8,123 nucleotides of DNA from Alkalibacterium iburiense (GTDB lineage: Bacteria > Bacillota > Bacilli > Lactobacillales > Carnobacteriaceae_A), in contig NZ_BAAACW010000140.1 in the NCBI RefSeq assembly GCF_039521845.1, positions 1 to 8,123 on the forward strand. Reading direction: 5' to 3'. Each line of letters opens with the position of its first letter. Positions within the stretch are counted from its first letter, which is position 1. Positions 7,141-8,123 of this stretch are shown one piece after another. The translations under genes and the position numbers were made by a program. The notes under the pieces are model-generated. The model was not told where the DNA came from. It saw only the letters and a program-made list of their open reading frames with translations, and did not search any database.

Positions 7141-7171
7141 AAGACTATCTCTCCTTTGTCTTGATAGTCTT
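7141..7171 (-). promoter_or_regulatory. Inverted repeat displaying the Shine-Dalgarno of the 98-aa gene
   Basis: A perfect 9-bp inverted repeat, AAGACTATC (7141-7149) and GATAGTCTT (7163-7171), flanks a 13-base loop. In the mRNA the loop contains AAAGGAG, the gene's ribosome binding site, and the 3' arm ends immediately before the AUG. It could present or hide the site, or act as a DNA operator palindrome. Confidence 0.6.
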
Positions 7172-7185
7172 ATTTTACAAGAAAG

Positions 7186-7220
7186 AGCGTGTGAATCATA
7201 CCTTTAAGCCTTATCACGCT
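7186..7220 (-). terminator. Possible weak terminator after the MltG-like gene
   Basis: AGCGTG and CACGCT form a six-base-pair stem directly after the stop codon of the 173-aa gene. The loop is long and the following tract, CTTTCTTG, is only partly T-rich. Some readthrough into the 98-aa gene is likely. Confidence 0.35.
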
Positions 7221-7742
7221 TTAATTAATAATCGCCTGTACGATTTCATCCCGATTCATTTCTGAAGTAATCGTGTAGCTTCCTGCACGAACACGTAAAT
7301 AAGCACCCGATTCTTCCAGATACTCATTAAAGGCATGACGGTCTTCTATTAATCCAAAAGTTAGTAATTGATCAGCAATCACACTGCTGGGTTCATTTTC
7401 TTCAATGACTACAGTATAAGTCGTGGCTGATGGTGTTTCTTCTTCGTCCTCTGCTTCTGTTTCCTCCTCCATTTCCTGAGAGTCTTCCTCTTGAGATTCC
7501 GCCTCTTCTTCAGGTGAGTTTAAAGCCGTACTTGTAGAATCAACTTGACCCAGGAGTCTTTCATTATCGAGTTCCAGACTTACTACCTTTTCCTCTAAGA
7601 AATGAATCTCGTTTTGTAACTCATCGACTTGATCCCTATCTGATGCTTCTGATTCTGTTTGAAATAATCCATTTAATGTAACGATCAATAAAGAAGAGAG
7701 TAAAAATCCTAATGCTAATAAGCGTATATTTTTCTTCGACAT
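7221..7742 (-). CDS. Membrane-anchored protein with MltG/YceG LysM-like domain only
   Basis: This 173-aa protein starts with a basic MSKKNIR and one membrane helix (about 5-27), so it is probably anchored with the rest outside. Then come a heptad-like coiled coil (37-67), a Glu/Asp/Ser-rich linker (77-104), and a C-terminal domain at 108-173. That domain (YTVVIEENEPSSVIADQLL, followed by an RAGSYTI strand and NRDEIVQAI) resembles the LysM-like part that precedes the catalytic domain of MltG/YceG endolytic transglycosylases. The catalytic part, another 150-200 residues with the key Glu, is absent, so it may bind peptidoglycan but cannot cut it by that mechanism. The start is ATG 7742 with AGGAGA eight bases upstream. 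It lies 24 bases after the 81-aa gene and is likely co-transcribed with it. The domain call is from pattern only. Confidence 0.78.
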   Translation of the reverse strand: MSKKNIRLLALGFLLSSLLIVTLNGLFQTESEASDRDQVDELQNEIHFLEEKVVSLELDNERLLGQVDSTSTALNSPEEEAESQEEDSQEMEEETEAEDEEETPSATTYTVVIEENEPSSVIADQLLTFGLIEDRHAFNEYLEESGAYLRVRAGSYTITSEMNRDEIVQAIIN

Positions 7743-7766
7743 CTTTTCGTCTCCTATCTGTCCTTT

Positions 7767-8012
7767 TTAAATGCCCTCTGATATGTAAGTATCGATGGTA
7801 TGTTGGACGGATGCTTCTTCTATACCTAATTGTTTCGAAATAACATCAGCAGACACGCCTTTTGTAAATAAAGAAATAATATTATCCTTTGCCAATGTTG
7901 TGACTTGATTATGTAACTCTGAAACAGGTGACGAGATATTTAATTCATTTTCCAGTGAATAAACCCGTTCATTTAAATCATAAACCGTCTTAGACATGGT
8001 TAAAGAAAACAC
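7767..8012 (-). CDS. 81-aa hypothetical protein, coiled coil plus HTH-like end
   Basis: I cannot name this small cytosolic protein. Residues 9-45 (YDLNERVYSLENELN...SELHNQVTTL) have heptad spacing suited to a coiled coil. Residues 50-78 (TKGVSADVISKQLGIEEASVQHTIDTYI) read like a helix-turn-helix of the kind used to recognise DNA, with a VSADVISKQLGI helix-turn. There are no membrane segments and no cysteines. The start is uncertain: GTG 8012 has AAAGAG six bases upstream, while ATG 7997 (MSKTVYDL) is preceded by a pyrimidine-rich stretch, so I prefer GTG. An in-frame TAA at 8049-8051 rules out a much longer form. It is followed after 24 bases by the MltG-like gene, pointing to a two-gene operon. 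I found no convincing promoter in 8013-8123 for this strand. Confidence 0.65.
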   Translation of the reverse strand: MFSLTMSKTVYDLNERVYSLENELNISSPVSELHNQVTTLAKDNIISLFTKGVSADVISKQLGIEEASVQHTIDTYISEGI

Positions 8013-8073
8013 TTCAAGCTCTTTATATGCTAAATCCCTTTCTTCTTTTTATTTGAAAAGAAAATGCTAAAAA

Positions 8074-8103
8074 GAGACAAAAAAGCACCTCTCATGGTAT
8101 AAT
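8074..8103 (+). promoter_or_regulatory. Outward sigma-A promoter with extended -10
   Basis: TGGTATAAT (8095-8103) is a perfect -10 with the TGn extension. GAGACA (8074-8079) is a 4-of-6 -35 with an 18-bp spacer. It fires toward the window end, divergent from the 81-aa gene. The expected start is near 8110, where an ATG begins (reading MKNL before the window stops). Confidence 0.6.
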
Positions 8104-8123
8104 TAAATCATGAAAAATTTAAA

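Overview
The window looks like chromosomal DNA of a low-GC Firmicute of the family Bacillaceae. The grounds are AT-rich codons, strong AGGAGG-type ribosome binding sites, frequent GTG and TTG starts, and genes typical of the Bacillus core genome: a Zur-type Fur regulator, the DUF299/YqfL-type PPDK regulatory protein, a rhomboid gene directly followed by a ROK glucokinase, and a YqgU-like lipoprotein. The acidic low-complexity tails on two small proteins would suit a salt-tolerant member, but that is only inference. All genes lie on the minus strand except ppsR.

Layout. 15-434 (-) is zur, divergent from ppsR at 573-1382 (+) across a 138-bp promoter region. A terminator usable from both sides (1404-1439) separates ppsR from an MFS drug-efflux gene (1451-2932, -) that is broken by one in-frame TAA. 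Next come a terminator (2993-3021) and a membrane-anchored rhodanese-like protein lacking the catalytic cysteine (3071-3475, -). The YqgU-like lipoprotein gene (3548-4862, -) is split inside its signal peptide by a 191-bp MITE-like insertion (4646-4836) with perfect 17-bp terminal inverted repeats and a perfect 8-bp target duplication. Glucokinase glcK (4922-5908, -) and a rhomboid protease (5930-6640, -) form an operon behind an extended -10 promoter (6669-6698). Upstream, 6773-6836 is a long AT-rich hairpin terminator for a 98-aa hypothetical gene (6844-7140, -), whose Shine-Dalgarno sequence sits in the loop of a perfect 9-bp hairpin. A 173-aa membrane protein with an MltG-like LysM-type domain (7221-7742, -) and an 81-aa coiled-coil/HTH-like protein (7767-8012, -) follow as a two-gene unit. 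A good promoter firing out of the window (+) lies at 8074-8103.

Functionally the genes are core housekeeping: zinc homeostasis, PEP/pyruvate control, glucose phosphorylation, intramembrane proteolysis and envelope proteins. I see no phage, CRISPR, toxin-antitoxin or biosynthetic cluster. The most interesting signals are the small mobile element, whose excision on paper exactly restores a lipoprotein signal peptide, and the RBS-display hairpin. No stretch of more than 300 bp lacks a gene or gene remnant; the 203-bp gap 6641-6843 holds the rhomboid promoter and the hairpin terminator.
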